Source of the DNA: Lomentospora prolificans
Taxonomy: Eukaryota; Ascomycota; Sordariomycetes; Microascales; Microascaceae
Length of the DNA: 64,000 bases
Assembly (NCBI GenBank): GCA_029532625.1
Contig: JARFXM010000003.1
Coordinates: forward strand, 496,001 to 560,000
Reading direction: 5' to 3'
Of the stretch, positions 35,434 to 46,700 are shown one piece after another; the first letter of the stretch is position 1, and every line of letters begins with the position of its first letter. A model generated the notes under the pieces. The model saw only the letters and a list, made by a program, of their open reading frames with translations. It ran no database searches and was not told where the DNA came from. The translations under genes were made by a program, and so were the position numbers.

Positions 35434-38361
35434 TCATTCTCCATCGTCCCCAAACGCCTCTTTCCACGGCATGGGATCATCGCTGTCCACCACGAACACC
35501 GGCTTCCCCTTTGTCTCCTTCTCCACCTTCCTCCTAAACTGCGACCCCGCCTTACTCAGCCTCGGCAGCGCCCTCCCATACATGATGTGCCACTGCTTGG
35601 CCCTGTCCTTGTCGACGCTCAGGATCTTGCGCCTCCGCTCCTTGACCTGCCGGTAGAGGGTCTGCGCGCGGTCCGGATCCATCGTTTGGATAGAGTACTC
35701 GACGGACCAGCGGTGCACCGGGCTGTCGAACGACGGTCGGGTGACGTATTTGCCGTCCACCTTGTTGCGGACAGTGAGAATCATGCCGAGGAGCTCGTCA
35801 TTGTCTTCGACGTCGAAATCGTCCATCTCCACTTCGACTTCAGCTTCGGCCTCGGCTGCAGCATCAGAGACGGGTTTGGAGGCTGTGGAAGAGGAAGACG
35901 CCGAGGAAGCGGAAGGAGAAGAGGGTGGCGAGTCGTCGGGAGGGGCGTGGGCAGTAGTGGTAGCGGACTCGCTCGACTCGACGAGCAGCTCGGAGAGCAC
36001 GCGCTCAAACTTCTGAAGCTTAGAGGGCTTGGATGTCTGTTGCTCCTCGAGCATGGACTCCTCCTCAGGGCTGAGCGTGGGCCTGTCATCGACCTGCTCA
36101 GCGAGCCTCATGATAAGGTCCTTGAGCGTCGACTTGTCTGCCATATGGCTCTCTTCGACGCTTTCAGTCGTCTCAACTTCAACTCCAGAGGTGTCCTCGA
36201 CATCTGTCTCCACCTTCATCTCTCCTGAGGCGATCGTCTCGGAAGTACACTCAGCCGTCGACTGCTCTCCCTCTTCCACATCCTCGTCCACGTCGGTTTC
36301 CGGCTGCTCCTCGATTAATCCAGTCTCCTCAGAGGCAGTGTTGTCAGTCAAAGTCTCTAGAAGCGTGTCGACGTAAGCCTGTATCTCCTCGGGCGTCTTG
36401 CCCTCGACAAGCCCGCTCTGCTCAAGCGCCTCCTCAATGTTTCTCCTCACATACCCAACGCCGAGCTCATCACTCTCGACGGCCTCTTCGGCCCTCTGGT
36501 TCATCTCCGTCCACACAGCAAGGCTCAAGCCGTCCGAGTATCGCGCCTCGTCGTATTCGGTATCTAGACTCTCATCGTCCTCCTCCTCTTCCAGATCCGC
36601 CTCCTTTCGCACAATGCCCATCATATCCTTCTCAAACTTGTCAACCACGGACCGCCTAAGCTTCTGCGCAACTTGGATGCGCTCGTCGGTGACAGGCTTG
36701 GCGAAGAAGTAGAGCAGCGGAGGGTTGGTGGGACGGGTCTCCACATGGATACGCAGAGATTGATTCGGGAACTTGGCCGTTGCGCGGTTAAGCAGCTTAT
36801 TGAGTAGATGGACGCTGAGTCTGAACTCCTGGTCACCCAAGTGCACTGTCTGGGTGCCGTGGAGCGCTAGATCCATCTCCTCGAGGGGAATATACTGGAA
36901 TCCAAAGATGCGCTGCGTGTTGTGATACGCCACAAATATACCGTCCATGCGACCCATGCGCACTTGCAGCGAGTACTTGAGGAAGGCTGATCGGATCATG
37001 TCAAAATACTCTCGCTCAAACGACTCGAATTGCCCAAACTTGTAGCGGATCTCGTAGCCTAGACCCTTATGATAGTCCTGTGCATCCATGCGAATGGCGA
37101 GCACGGCACGTGTCTTGATGTCGAACATGCCCGAATTTGGGAGGCGGGGATCGTGCGCGTCAAGCTGAGATCGCAGGATGAAGTCGCCTAGCGTTGTGTA
37201 GTGGAAGGCTTCGTCGCCGTTCTTCTGCTCCTCGGTGAGCTGGTCTGACTTGGAGCGGCTGTATAGCTCGTATTCTTCCCTGGGTAGAGTGAGGAGCTTT
37301 TCCATCGATTTGCCCAGCATACTGAGAATATTGGCAGTGTCGAACTGCTTGTCGGCGTCGATAGCATAGGTGCCGTTCTTCCAGTGCAAGAATGTGGCCG
37401 CGGGGGCGCGCAGCAACCGTGTGAAGTTTGTGCTCTCAGGAACAAAGCCCTTGGATGTATGAGCCGGATTGATGGGCCGCCACGCTGAGAGAAGATAGTG
37501 GAAGTGGGACAACATGGTACTCATGCTCGACGTCGAGCCGCTATACTTCTTGTTGTGCTTGGCGGCTAGCTCAATGAGCTGGGGATCCTCCGAGGACGAG
37601 ACAAAAGCCTTCAGCGCCGAAAAGTCGAACTTATCGATAGGCATTATAGTGGTGAGGTAAGGGTCGAAGTTGTAGACTAGCGATCGCGGGTCCTGGAGCG
37701 GGTAAACGCCAGGCTTGAACAGCGTCCGGTCAAGCTTGTACGATAGACGCGGCACCTTGAGCGTGCCCTGCGGGATCGGAGACAGCTTGAGGTTCGGCGC
37801 TGAGACCGTATGAACCTCTAAATCACCCTTCGGCTTGCTCGTCTTCTTCTTCTTCGCCTTTGGCTCTCCCTCCTCTTTCCCGCCCTTCTTATCCTCCTTC
37901 CCAGAACCCTTGGGCTTCCTCCCTCTCTTCGGCTTCAGACCGGGCGGCTCCACTCCATTGAGCGACTCGACGGAGATGTCCCTCCCCTCGAGGACGGACC
38001 TAACCACCCCGGCCGCATCCTCCAAGCTCTCGCTCCCCTGCTCGCCTAGTCCCAGCCCGGCGTGATACTCCGTCTCGCCCAGCGTCGCGTCCGGGGTCTC
38101 GCCCATAGCGGCCAGCGAAGACTTTAGCGCTTCCGTCTCCCTTTCCCTCGCCCGTTTCCTCTCCAGCCTCTTGGCCGCCGGGTGCAATTTCGCGTTGGAG
38201 CCTCCTCCTCCGCCTCCCCCGCCCGCCGCACCGCTTGTGGACTTTGGAGACGTTCGCCATTTCGCCGACGACGAGATGCATCGGTGCCTGACCTCGATTG
38301 CCGTGTGCAGGAACGAAGCCCGGTACCCGCCGGCGAGGGCAGAGTTTCGCAGGCGCAGCAT
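35434..38361 (-). CDS. PET127: Pet127-like mitochondrial RNA-processing protein
   Basis: A single 975-aa exon. The N-terminus is basic, Ser/Ala-rich and free of acidic residues for the first twenty or so positions, as expected for a mitochondrial presequence. It is followed by a Gly-run and Lys-rich low-complexity segments up to about residue 200. The conserved Pet127 core begins near LSYKLDRTLFKPGVYPLQDPR. It includes VYNFDPYLTTIMPIDKFDF, SGSTSSMSTMLSHFHYLLSAWRPIN, RTRAVLAIRMDAQDYHKGLGYEIRY-type sequence and VAYHNTQRIFGFQYIPLEEMD. Residues of about 667-855 form an acidic, Ser-rich insertion not expected in yeast Pet127 (about 800 aa), before a conserved C-terminal segment with WSVEYSIQTMDPDRA. 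In yeast, Pet127 is a membrane-associated mitochondrial protein needed for 5' trimming and turnover of mitochondrial mRNAs, within the MIOREX complexes. The start is the first ATG and gives the presequence. Confidence 0.9.
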   Translation of the reverse strand: MLRLRNSALAGGYRASFLHTAIEVRHRCISSSAKWRTSPKSTSGAAGGGGGGGGSNAKLHPAAKRLERKRARERETEALKSSLAAMGETPDATLGETEYHAGLGLGEQGSESLEDAAGVVRSVLEGRDISVESLNGVEPPGLKPKRGRKPKGSGKEDKKGGKEEGEPKAKKKKTSKPKGDLEVHTVSAPNLKLSPIPQGTLKVPRLSYKLDRTLFKPGVYPLQDPRSLVYNFDPYLTTIMPIDKFDFSALKAFVSSSEDPQLIELAAKHNKKYSGSTSSMSTMLSHFHYLLSAWRPINPAHTSKGFVPESTNFTRLLRAPAATFLHWKNGTYAIDADKQFDTANILSMLGKSMEKLLTLPREEYELYSRSKSDQLTEEQKNGDEAFHYTTLGDFILRSQLDAHDPRLPNSGMFDIKTRAVLAIRMDAQDYHKGLGYEIRYKFGQFESFEREYFDMIRSAFLKYSLQVRMGRMDGIFVAYHNTQRIFGFQYIPLEEMDLALHGTQTVHLGDQEFRLSVHLLNKLLNRATAKFPNQSLRIHVETRPTNPPLLYFFAKPVTDERIQVAQKLRRSVVDKFEKDMMGIVRKEADLEEEEDDESLDTEYDEARYSDGLSLAVWTEMNQRAEEAVESDELGVGYVRRNIEEALEQSGLVEGKTPEEIQAYVDTLLETLTDNTASEETGLIEEQPETDVDEDVEEGEQSTAECTSETIASGEMKVETDVEDTSGVEVETTESVEESHMADKSTLKDLIMRLAEQVDDRPTLSPEEESMLEEQQTSKPSKLQKFERVLSELLVESSESATTTAHAPPDDSPPSSPSASSASSSSTASKPVSDAAAEAEAEVEVEMDDFDVEDNDELLGMILTVRNKVDGKYVTRPSFDSPVHRWSVEYSIQTMDPDRAQTLYRQVKERRRKILSVDKDRAKQWHIMYGRALPRLSKAGSQFRRKVEKETKGKPVFVVDSDDPMPWKEAFGDDGE

Positions 38362-39221
38362 CCTGCTTGGGTGCCCGTCGCGTGATGCGCTCCGTCTATT
38401 ATCGTCGAGTATGAACCGGGGCCGCGTGTGTTTAAAATTTTTCGAGGGTAAATGGTTCCTCTAGTTAGGTCGCTGTGGGCTAGGGGACATCGCTCGTCCT
38501 CCCTGTAGTCGGAAGAAGGGAAAGGCTGGTCGTGAGGGTGGCGGATATTCGCCGTCTAAAATTTGAAAATGGAAGCTTCGAATTCCATTGGTAACTTTTT
38601 TTTTTTTTTTTTTTGTTGGCTTCCTCTCCCTGGGCAGGCGCGTTGGTCAGCGCGTTCAGTGCTCCCCGAAAATTTAATTGGGTGCGCAGCCAGTTGCCAG
38701 TCCAACTTCGCAAGTACCTCGAGGTACCATGACCATTTGAGTTCTGCCAAGCGCAGCACAGGAACTACCCAGGCTTCCACGAAAATGAAGCGCAGATTCT
38801 GTACATTTATGGTACCTCTTCTGACAAGCGGCTTTTATCGCGGGGTTCAACTACTTCGGCCAATTCACACATGCGCCCACAGTCTCAAGTATGAGATAGT
38901 TGAGAAAACCAACGTTAGACGAATGGAGGCTCTGGCATAGTATCTCAACTGTTGCTTGAGCGAGTATTTTATCGCCGCTATCCATCTCCGCCACTCTGAA
39001 TTTACGCCGTCCCCTAGCTGTAGTAGTATGCATATCAACTCAGGTTGCAAGACCGAAAAAAAGCTCCGTATAAATCAACCCACGCCTCCGGATGACCTCC
39101 CAGACTCCCGATCCTCGCACAAATCATATAGCACAAGGAAGCCTCCGTAAATCGAGCTTGAAAACAAAGATTTGGGCGCAGAAGGCAGTAATAAGTCAGA
39201 AAAGAAGAAGGCCAATCGTCA
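38362..39221. other. intergenic: PET127 promoter and MAU2 3' flank
   Basis: About 0.86 kb. A run of 19 T at 38596-38614 lies some 240 bases upstream of the PET127 start codon. No gene is supportable. Confidence 0.55.
38596..38614. repeat. poly-T tract
   Basis: Nineteen consecutive T on the plus strand, which is poly-A in the PET127 sense. Poly(dA:dT) tracts exclude nucleosomes in fungal promoters; that this one does so for PET127 is inferred from position only. Confidence 0.85.
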
Positions 39222-42200
39222 TTAAGGATTATCCGCAGCCAACGCCTTAGCCGCAAACGCCGTTGCCGTGCTATTCGCCTGGTTTGCTTCCTCCGCTTGG
39301 CCCTGTACATCGTGAGAATGCGCCAACATTCCGTCGGCGACGCTCATCCATAAGTAATTACCGTTTCGCTTAGCCTGTGTCGACGCCGCCTTGGCGCTCT
39401 TGAGAGCCTGCTCTCCTACAACGTTCTCAAAGAGGCGGCATCTCATGATGTTAAGCGAAATCGCAAGAAAGTGCGTGTTGCCAGCCATCTTCGACGCGTT
39501 CAGTGCCGTGTACATGCTGTTCTTCACCTGCTGGAGAGGTGGCGGCGGCTGCATCGTGATGGTGGCTAGGATGATGTTATACGCCGTTCGTATCTCCACG
39601 TCGTGGTGGTCTTGGCAGAGAGGTCGGATCTGGTCGAAAAGCCTTGTCGACCCGACCGTGTTTCGGTAACTGGGATGTTCCATGATCCATAGCAGGTTCA
39701 TCTTGGCCAAGAGCGCCATGTCGAGCCGGATATTCCTCTGCTGCGTCGTCGCGTCCCCAATCTCAAACCTCGGGTCAGTATAGATGATGACCGCCTTTTC
39801 TAGATCCCCTGTGCCTTGGTAGTAGACTCCCCACACATAGAGAGAGATGATTTCCATCGCGCTATCGCCGCCTTTGACAACCGCTGAGTGCACTTTGTCA
39901 AGGCTCTCCCTCACTTTGCCCCACCTACTCTGGGTTGCGGCATAGAGCGCTATTAGGATGTGCAGGTAGCAGTGCACTTCATTCCTCCAGCTGGCTCGTC
40001 GGGCTGCATCTTGTATTGACGGCAGTGGCATTACATTTTCCCGGCCCCTCTCTTTGTTCCCTATCTAGAGTATCAGAATCGACAAAGATCACAAGTTGAA
40101 ACAAAAGGGGCTACTCACATCTAGCCAGAGTATCCAGAGCCTCCTCCCAGAAGTCCAGAGTTCTATGCTGGCTTCCAGCAGACTTAGACACAAAGGCCAA
40201 GCCACTAAACGTCATGCTAAGTAGATTCGTTAGCTCTTGCGCGCGTGGAATTGAATCCGTATATCGCGGGGATTGCTTACACTAAGATATACAGCTCCGC
40301 CTTTGCCACGTACGAGAGGACCAGGTAATCGTTGGGGTCTCCGGGCCCGCCTGCTTCTACGATAGCCGCCGTGTCTTCGCTGATAGGCTGCGTTCCCGAC
40401 GGCTTCTTGATCGGTAGTCTTAGGGATGCTGCTGCAGTCTGCCAGTCGGTGGCCTCATCCATGCGAATTTGCAATGCCTTTAACTTTTGTATCATAATCT
40501 CAGGGTTCTTCTGCTGCATGCTGCATGCAAGGTCCAGGAGTAGAATAAGAATATCCACCTGAGGGATCCGAAGCTGGGGGTCAAGCTGGTACTTGGATGC
40601 CCTCGCAATGCATTCCTGCACCCTGTCGAGGGTATCTTCCTTGATTGTCTTGAGAAGAGCTAGACCCTCGAGTAGCGAGGCAAAAGCTTCGAGCGCATAA
40701 TCACCCCGACTATGGGCGAATCCTGCTATTGTCCGTAAGTTCTCTAGGGCCGGGCCTTCAGAAAGCATTCCGGACCGAAGATAGAAGGAAGCCTTCAAGA
40801 ACCTAAAAGCGTAGTTCCAATGGACGTGGCGCGAACTAAGGGTAGGTTAGACTTTGCGATACGATAACGCAGGGAGAAGTGAAATCGCTTACGCAATCTC
40901 AGTGACCATGCGGTCCGCGGCATGAAGCGCGCCCTTGGTATGTCCTCTCTGGAAGAGAAGCTTTGCTTGTAGATATGCCATGGAGTACTTGAGGTCGAGG
41001 AAACGGTGCTACAACATGTTGTTAGCATAAAGCCCGGTTTAGGACCAAGACAAAGCGCAACTTACTTTGTCACAAAGCTTTATACCCTTCGAGATCGCCG
41101 TCTCAGCTTCCATCAAACTCTCGGTATCTTCGTACAGAATTGAAGCATACCGCAGGCGTATCTTAGCTTCCTGTCGGGGAGTGAGCCGGCTGCTCTGGAG
41201 AGTCGTCTCCAAGCAGGCAAGGCCTGTGGCGATCAACTTCTGGTACTCCGTTACGGCCGCACCAGACGGAGACGACACAACATCTTGCAGATTTCCTCGC
41301 GCCTTAGAAAAGCACTCCTCGGCAACGCAAACCAGCATAGAGTTCGTATCGGCAACCAGCGACTTCCCAGACACAGAAGGCGACCTCTTTGATATACTCG
41401 ATGATCTAGCTGAAAGAGCCGGAGAGTTTGTGATGGTGGTTTTCGGGCTAGCATGGGACCTTTGTTGCGCTTCTGTATAACCACTTGCAGGGAATCCAGG
41501 GCTCTGGCTGATAGCTGGACTCGGCGCTTGGCGGGCGGGCTTTGGGGCTATCGACATTACTGGCGACTGAATGGCTGGAGGTCCTGGGATGGCTACGTGA
41601 ATCGAATCTAGAGTCACAGACTGCTTGGCGGGCGATTGCCGGGCGGGTGACGTAGGTGCGGCCATGGGTGACGCGATTGGGGGCAGCGAATGCGGCAGCA
41701 CTGGGGAAGGAGAATACTGGATGGGTCGGGGAAGTTGCTGCGCTTGTTGAATTCGTTGTGCTTGCTGCATATGGAGTTGCTGATGAGGGTATACGGGGGT
41801 CGAGCGGCCAACAAGGTGAGATTGTGACTGCCCGTCAAACTGCATCATCGAAGGAGATCGCGGCTGCGCCTGAGCCTGCTGTTGCGGCGTTTGCTGGTGC
41901 TGCTGACGGGATACCTGCTGTTGGGGTATGTTTTGGCTGTAGACATTGTGGAAAGGTGCTAATTGGGGTTGACTCTGCATGCTTCCATTCACCGCCATCA
42001 TGTTTGCTCCTCCATAGTACCCTTGGAGATGTTGGGGATGCTGCTGCTGTTGGTGTGGCTGCTGGGGTTGCTGGTACTGCTGCTGGTAATGCTGATGGGG
42101 TTGTGTTTGCTGCGGATGGGGTTGCATCTGGTGGCCTTGATGTCCAGCGCCACCCATCGCATAAGACATATCGGGAAACTGCGTGCTAGCAGGCGGCATA

Positions 42201-42289
42201 TTTCCGTACATCTGGTGATATGGGGCTTGGGGCAGGCGCTGTTGGCCATTAAACCCCTGCCCGGAAGGCAGAGAGCCTCGATAGGTCAT
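39222..42289 (-). CDS. MAU2: Mau2/Scc4-type cohesin-loading TPR protein
   Basis: Five exons: 42289-41066, 41008-40893, 40835-40281, 40216-40119 and 40060-39222, giving 943 aa. The first 260 or so residues are Gln/Pro/His-rich with poly-Q-like runs, encoded by CAG/CAA repeats at 41740-42130, and are probably disordered. From about residue 335 the protein is a helical TPR array matching the cohesin-loading factor family. Recognisable parts include ALVCVAEECF-like helix pairs, LTPRQEAKIRLRYASILYEDTESLMEA, HRFLDLKYSMAYLQAKLLFQ, HVHWNYAFRFLKASFYLRSG and LGGDS-like turns, ending AFAAKALAADNP. Mau2/Scc4 (Ssl3 in fission yeast) clasps the N-terminus of Scc2/Mis4 and directs cohesin loading on chromatin. 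At the last junction two AGs lie four bases apart (CTAG/ATAG); only the second keeps the frame. The preceding in-frame GTG is not used; the ATG at 42289 is the start. Confidence 0.88.
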
Positions 42290-43797
42290 CACAGCGAGGA
42301 CATGAGGCGGGAGTGATGATGGAGGACACGGTCGCGCTATTCGTTATTGAACGGACTAGGTTCGAATCGCGGAAGGGTATATCAGAGTCGTCTCGGCCTC
42401 TGGGAACTTGAGGTGGGTGTTGATATGATCGAAACGTGTCAAGGGCGTTCTCGAAAGTAGAATGTCTACTACAAATTTGACAAGTGCTACAATCGCGTGG
42501 GGAAAGGCCGGGTAGGAAGCCTTGCAAGGTAGAGCGTCTATCGATGGGCAGAGATAAAATATACACGGCTAAGCTTGGGAAGGAGAGGCTACGAGGGACG
42601 TGGAAGGAGCGCGGCGTTTGACATGTGGGTCTTGTTAGCCCACTATGAAAGGGAGTGATAGCCCGATCCTGAGTGAGCGACCAGGCCAGACCATCACAGC
42701 GTGACCTCTGGCCTGACAGGACCGAACCTTGAAACTGGGGGCGCAGGGACGTTTACATCACGTGACATGTTCCTCCTCCAGGTACATCAGTGGTACCAGC
42801 ACCATCAAGCAGGGGTCAAAATGACATTGCCGCGCAATGTCATTCGGCGGCGGCCCTTCTTTGCATCCCACGCGTTAAAAGGAAGCACGTCCTAACGCGA
42901 TCTCGCAGAGCAAGCTTAAATGGCTTTGAAGTGGTCGGGGAGGAATTGCTCCGGAGATACTTACACTTAGGCCAACAGAGAGGGGTTGTCAGCCCAAGAG
43001 AAGCAATGAGGTGAGGAGAACGAACGAGGATGGCTGCAGGCCAGTACCGTAATATAAAAGCTACTTGAAGTATCGATAAAATCCGCCACTGTTTGTGGAT
43101 ATATACAGTTGTATATACCGCCTTCTGCGTAACCATTTCTCTGACTGGTTTGTTCCTGAGGACACTGCTCCGATAGGCAGAAGAACTGGAGAACGACGTG
43201 CATGGAGCATATATATGTTACGCTGTTCCAAGTGCCATTTCAGAGCTTGCAGCAAAGCTGGGAGCTGGACTTTTATTTTGGCTAGCTATCGTTGGAGATT
43301 TTTTTTCCCTCACTTCATTGCTGCCCAAGTCAGATTATTTATTTTTTGTCTTTTTACCTCTTTCTTCTATAGACCTGACCTGCGTCCGAATGAATACCTT
43401 TGACACGTTTCGCGACCCTCAAGCTCTTATAAACATCCAGGTTGATTCACATGTAAGTCTCCTCTTTGTCTCCCAAGGGAATATTTCCCCCACCTCCTTC
43501 CCTCCACAACAAACCGTCCCGACTAGGAAAAAGTACTAACATGTACCCTCCTTCGCCGCATTGTACCTTATCGTGCACTAACAATATTGACCAAGCTAGC
43601 CTTATCATACCAAGCTGGCTTGCACCACTAAAAATATTCCCCATCATTTGACTGTGCGAGGCGCTACCCAAGCAAGGTCAGTGAGTCAACTGCCTATCTC
43701 CTCTCAGCCTTGCGGGAACTTCAACTGACCCTGCCCCCTGTCACAGCCTCGCGATCCTTCCACCAGCTAAAGATCGTGAACTGCGACCGTGGCGTTA
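42290..43797. promoter_or_regulatory. shared divergent promoter region of MAU2 and CDP-2
   Basis: About 1.5 kb between outward-facing start codons. It must contain both promoters. 43300-43380 is T-rich on the plus strand and 43440-43560 is C/T-rich, which fits a CDP-2 leader. Short open frames on both strands look like chance. Confidence 0.55.
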
Positions 43798-46700
43798 ATG
43801 TCTAGACGACGCCGCAGCACCAATCCCCCTCCTGCCTACAACTCAACACTAAAGGACGACGGCTGGTACTCCATAAAAGAGATCCTAGACGAAAGGAGAA
43901 CCAAGGCTGGAAAACTTGAGTATCTGGTAGACTGGGAAGGATTGAATCCAGAAACTGGGGAGCCATACGAGCCCTGGTGGGTAAGTCGCATATTTTCCCC
44001 CCTTTCTCCTCGCCCCCCTCTCTTTCCAACGAGTCTTTTTTCAGGCACGCTAACCGGAGGCCTAAATAGATACGTGCCAGCGAGGTAACAGCTGATGCTA
44101 GAAAAGAGTGGAGATTGCGAAAAGCGGCCATAGGGCCTCCTCAACCACGACAGCCAGATTCGAGCCCAAACACGTTCCATCGCGACGATCGCCTTTCCGA
44201 ATTTCCTGCTTCAACTCGGTCCCCCGCTCGGGCGACCTCGTTGCAAACCTACGAACGCCCCTCTAAGAAGCGGCGACTGAGGCTAACCGCGTCAGCGTCA
44301 TCCTCACCCCTCACCGAATCTGAAGATACGGAATCTCGGCCGACTCGGGAATGGAACGGGTCATCACCTAGATATCGCAGTGGTGACTTTCTTGTGGAAT
44401 TAAGGCGGGCACCCGACCTCAACCCGGACGACTATCTCAGCGTCAGGCTCTCACAATCCCAAACATCCCCAACGAGGGCTACGCCGTCCCAAAGCTCACA
44501 GTTCTTGCCTCCCTCATCTCCTTCGGACCAATCGCAACATCGTAGCCAGCGTGTGATCCCTGACTCTCAAGAGGAAAAGTACCAGAGCCACGACACCCCC
44601 AACGACCCACGCGCCGCGTCTAACAGCCTCCGCGCGATTTTGGGGTTACCGCAGTCTCCGAGCACACATCGCAGCTCACCCCTTGTCCTCACCCAGGGGC
44701 GGCGTCTCATCCATTCTCACGAGTCGACACCTAGGCATCAGGAGCCCTCCTTGTCTTCCCTTCCATCTTTGCCCGAAGTCTTGAGGCGCCCAGACACGGA
44801 AAGCCAGGATCGTGTGAGCGTATCGTCTGCGCCCACCGAACCCAGCATACCTTCTCGCCAGCCGGACCCATTCCAGGCGAACAGCCAAGGTCCTCTTTCG
44901 ATCCCTACCTCGTATCTTGCGCGATCACAGTCTTCTCATATCAGCCACACTAGCCATCGTCCTCTCCTGCCAAAGCCCAGCAGCACTCATTCTTCCCCCC
45001 AGTTTCTCACACAGCCCCCTTTTACCCTCCCCCCGCTCACCGGCTCATCTGCAAACCCTTCCACTCATTCCTCTACTCGGGTATACCGGAATTCATTCCC
45101 TTACCAATTTGATTCGGAGAGTGCTCAAATTCCTGAGAGCATCCCCAGTCGCAGAAGAACTGCTGATTCCGGCTCGGCTCAGGCGCGCGATAGCTACGTT
45201 TATCAAACTCAAGTTGGACCGAACCCGCTCAATAGCTCTCAACAATTAAGCAGTAGCGGAAGCCGGAGCGTGGGAGAAAGACCGGTCCCAGAAACAGTGC
45301 TTCGCAGACCACAGCAGTATCCACCTTTCTTCGGTCAACGGCCGCCTTTAAGCAATTTAGTGAATAGAGGTTTTGGTCGGAGAAACTACGACCCAATCTC
45401 GTCATCACCTGAACAAATTAAAAGTCCAGGGCCCAACCAAAATCACACTCAGAGCCAACCGCGACCGAGAATGGACGGCACCCAACGCCCGTCGAACTCG
45501 GCGGTAGATGACCTCCTCGACATGCAACAACAATTCTTGTCACAAGTTGCAGGCACGCCACTTCTATCGTCCCCAGTTCCACAAAGCGCCCCAGATGCTG
45601 GCGGTATTCCTGAAACCCAGCCCTCGCCACTGAGGGCCGTCCAAGACCCTATGCTTTCTAGCGGAGGCCATTCTGAAGAAGGCGCTCACGTCTTAGGACT
45701 CCCTTTTAGACAAGAAGCCCAGCATCAAGTACCAAGTGTCAGTGCTCCTCTATTCCATCAGCCATCAGCGGTCATACCTGCAAGCAACAATGTTGTGCCT
45801 CAAACGCAACCACCTGAGCCCACGACCGTCGCCCCCAATGAGGTACAGCCTCTCACATTGAATCCTTCAAGTGTCTTCCCATCGGATCTCACCACCGCGA
45901 CCGAGATGCCCCATACTAGTGGTCGCCGCCTACCTGGTCATCACGATATCTTTGCCCCACCTCAGCATATTCCGATTGATGCCGCTAGCGACATCACAAA
46001 CGAATCTGTTGACGAAGCGAGTGAAGCCGACGGTGCAGCTAGGGCGGTTTATCCTACGGAGGTCAAGGAGTACATGGTTACTCTACCCTTCTCGGCTAGT
46101 CGCAGGCCGCTCTACGACGACATCATCCTCCAAGCCCGGCCTGACATTGAAGAGTTCTGCCAAGTGTTCCACAACGGAATCTTGAGGACGCCCAAGCCAT
46201 CATCCATCCATAAGATCGAGAAGCTCTTCTTGAAACTCCTTGACATTTGCGATCTACCACCGGAACTGGATACGCGAGTTCTCAAGAGACTCTCGCCGAA
46301 AGAGGTTCAAAAGTATGCCTTTGAGTCAAATTCTAAGTATGCCTTTATCTGGGAATTGCTGCACCTAATTCGTAACCACCCAATGAAGGTTCTGATAGTT
46401 GCACGGTCCGAGAAGATCCTGTTTCTGTTGGAGAACTTGGTCCTTGCTGAACATTACGCGTATTCGCGGACTGGACTACAAGACATGAAATATGCCCACG
46501 CCCAATGGCCCGTGAATATCGTTCTATCCCAGCCCAATCAGCCCCTTGCCGAAGGTACTTCGGATTTTGATCTTATTATCGGTTTTGACTACGAATTTAA
46601 GCGCTCCAACGTCGCCTCCCGTCTAAATGATTTTACCTCACCCGAGACGAAGCAGCCAATGGTGCTCCAGTTAGTGCTCACGCATTCCATAGAGCACCTC

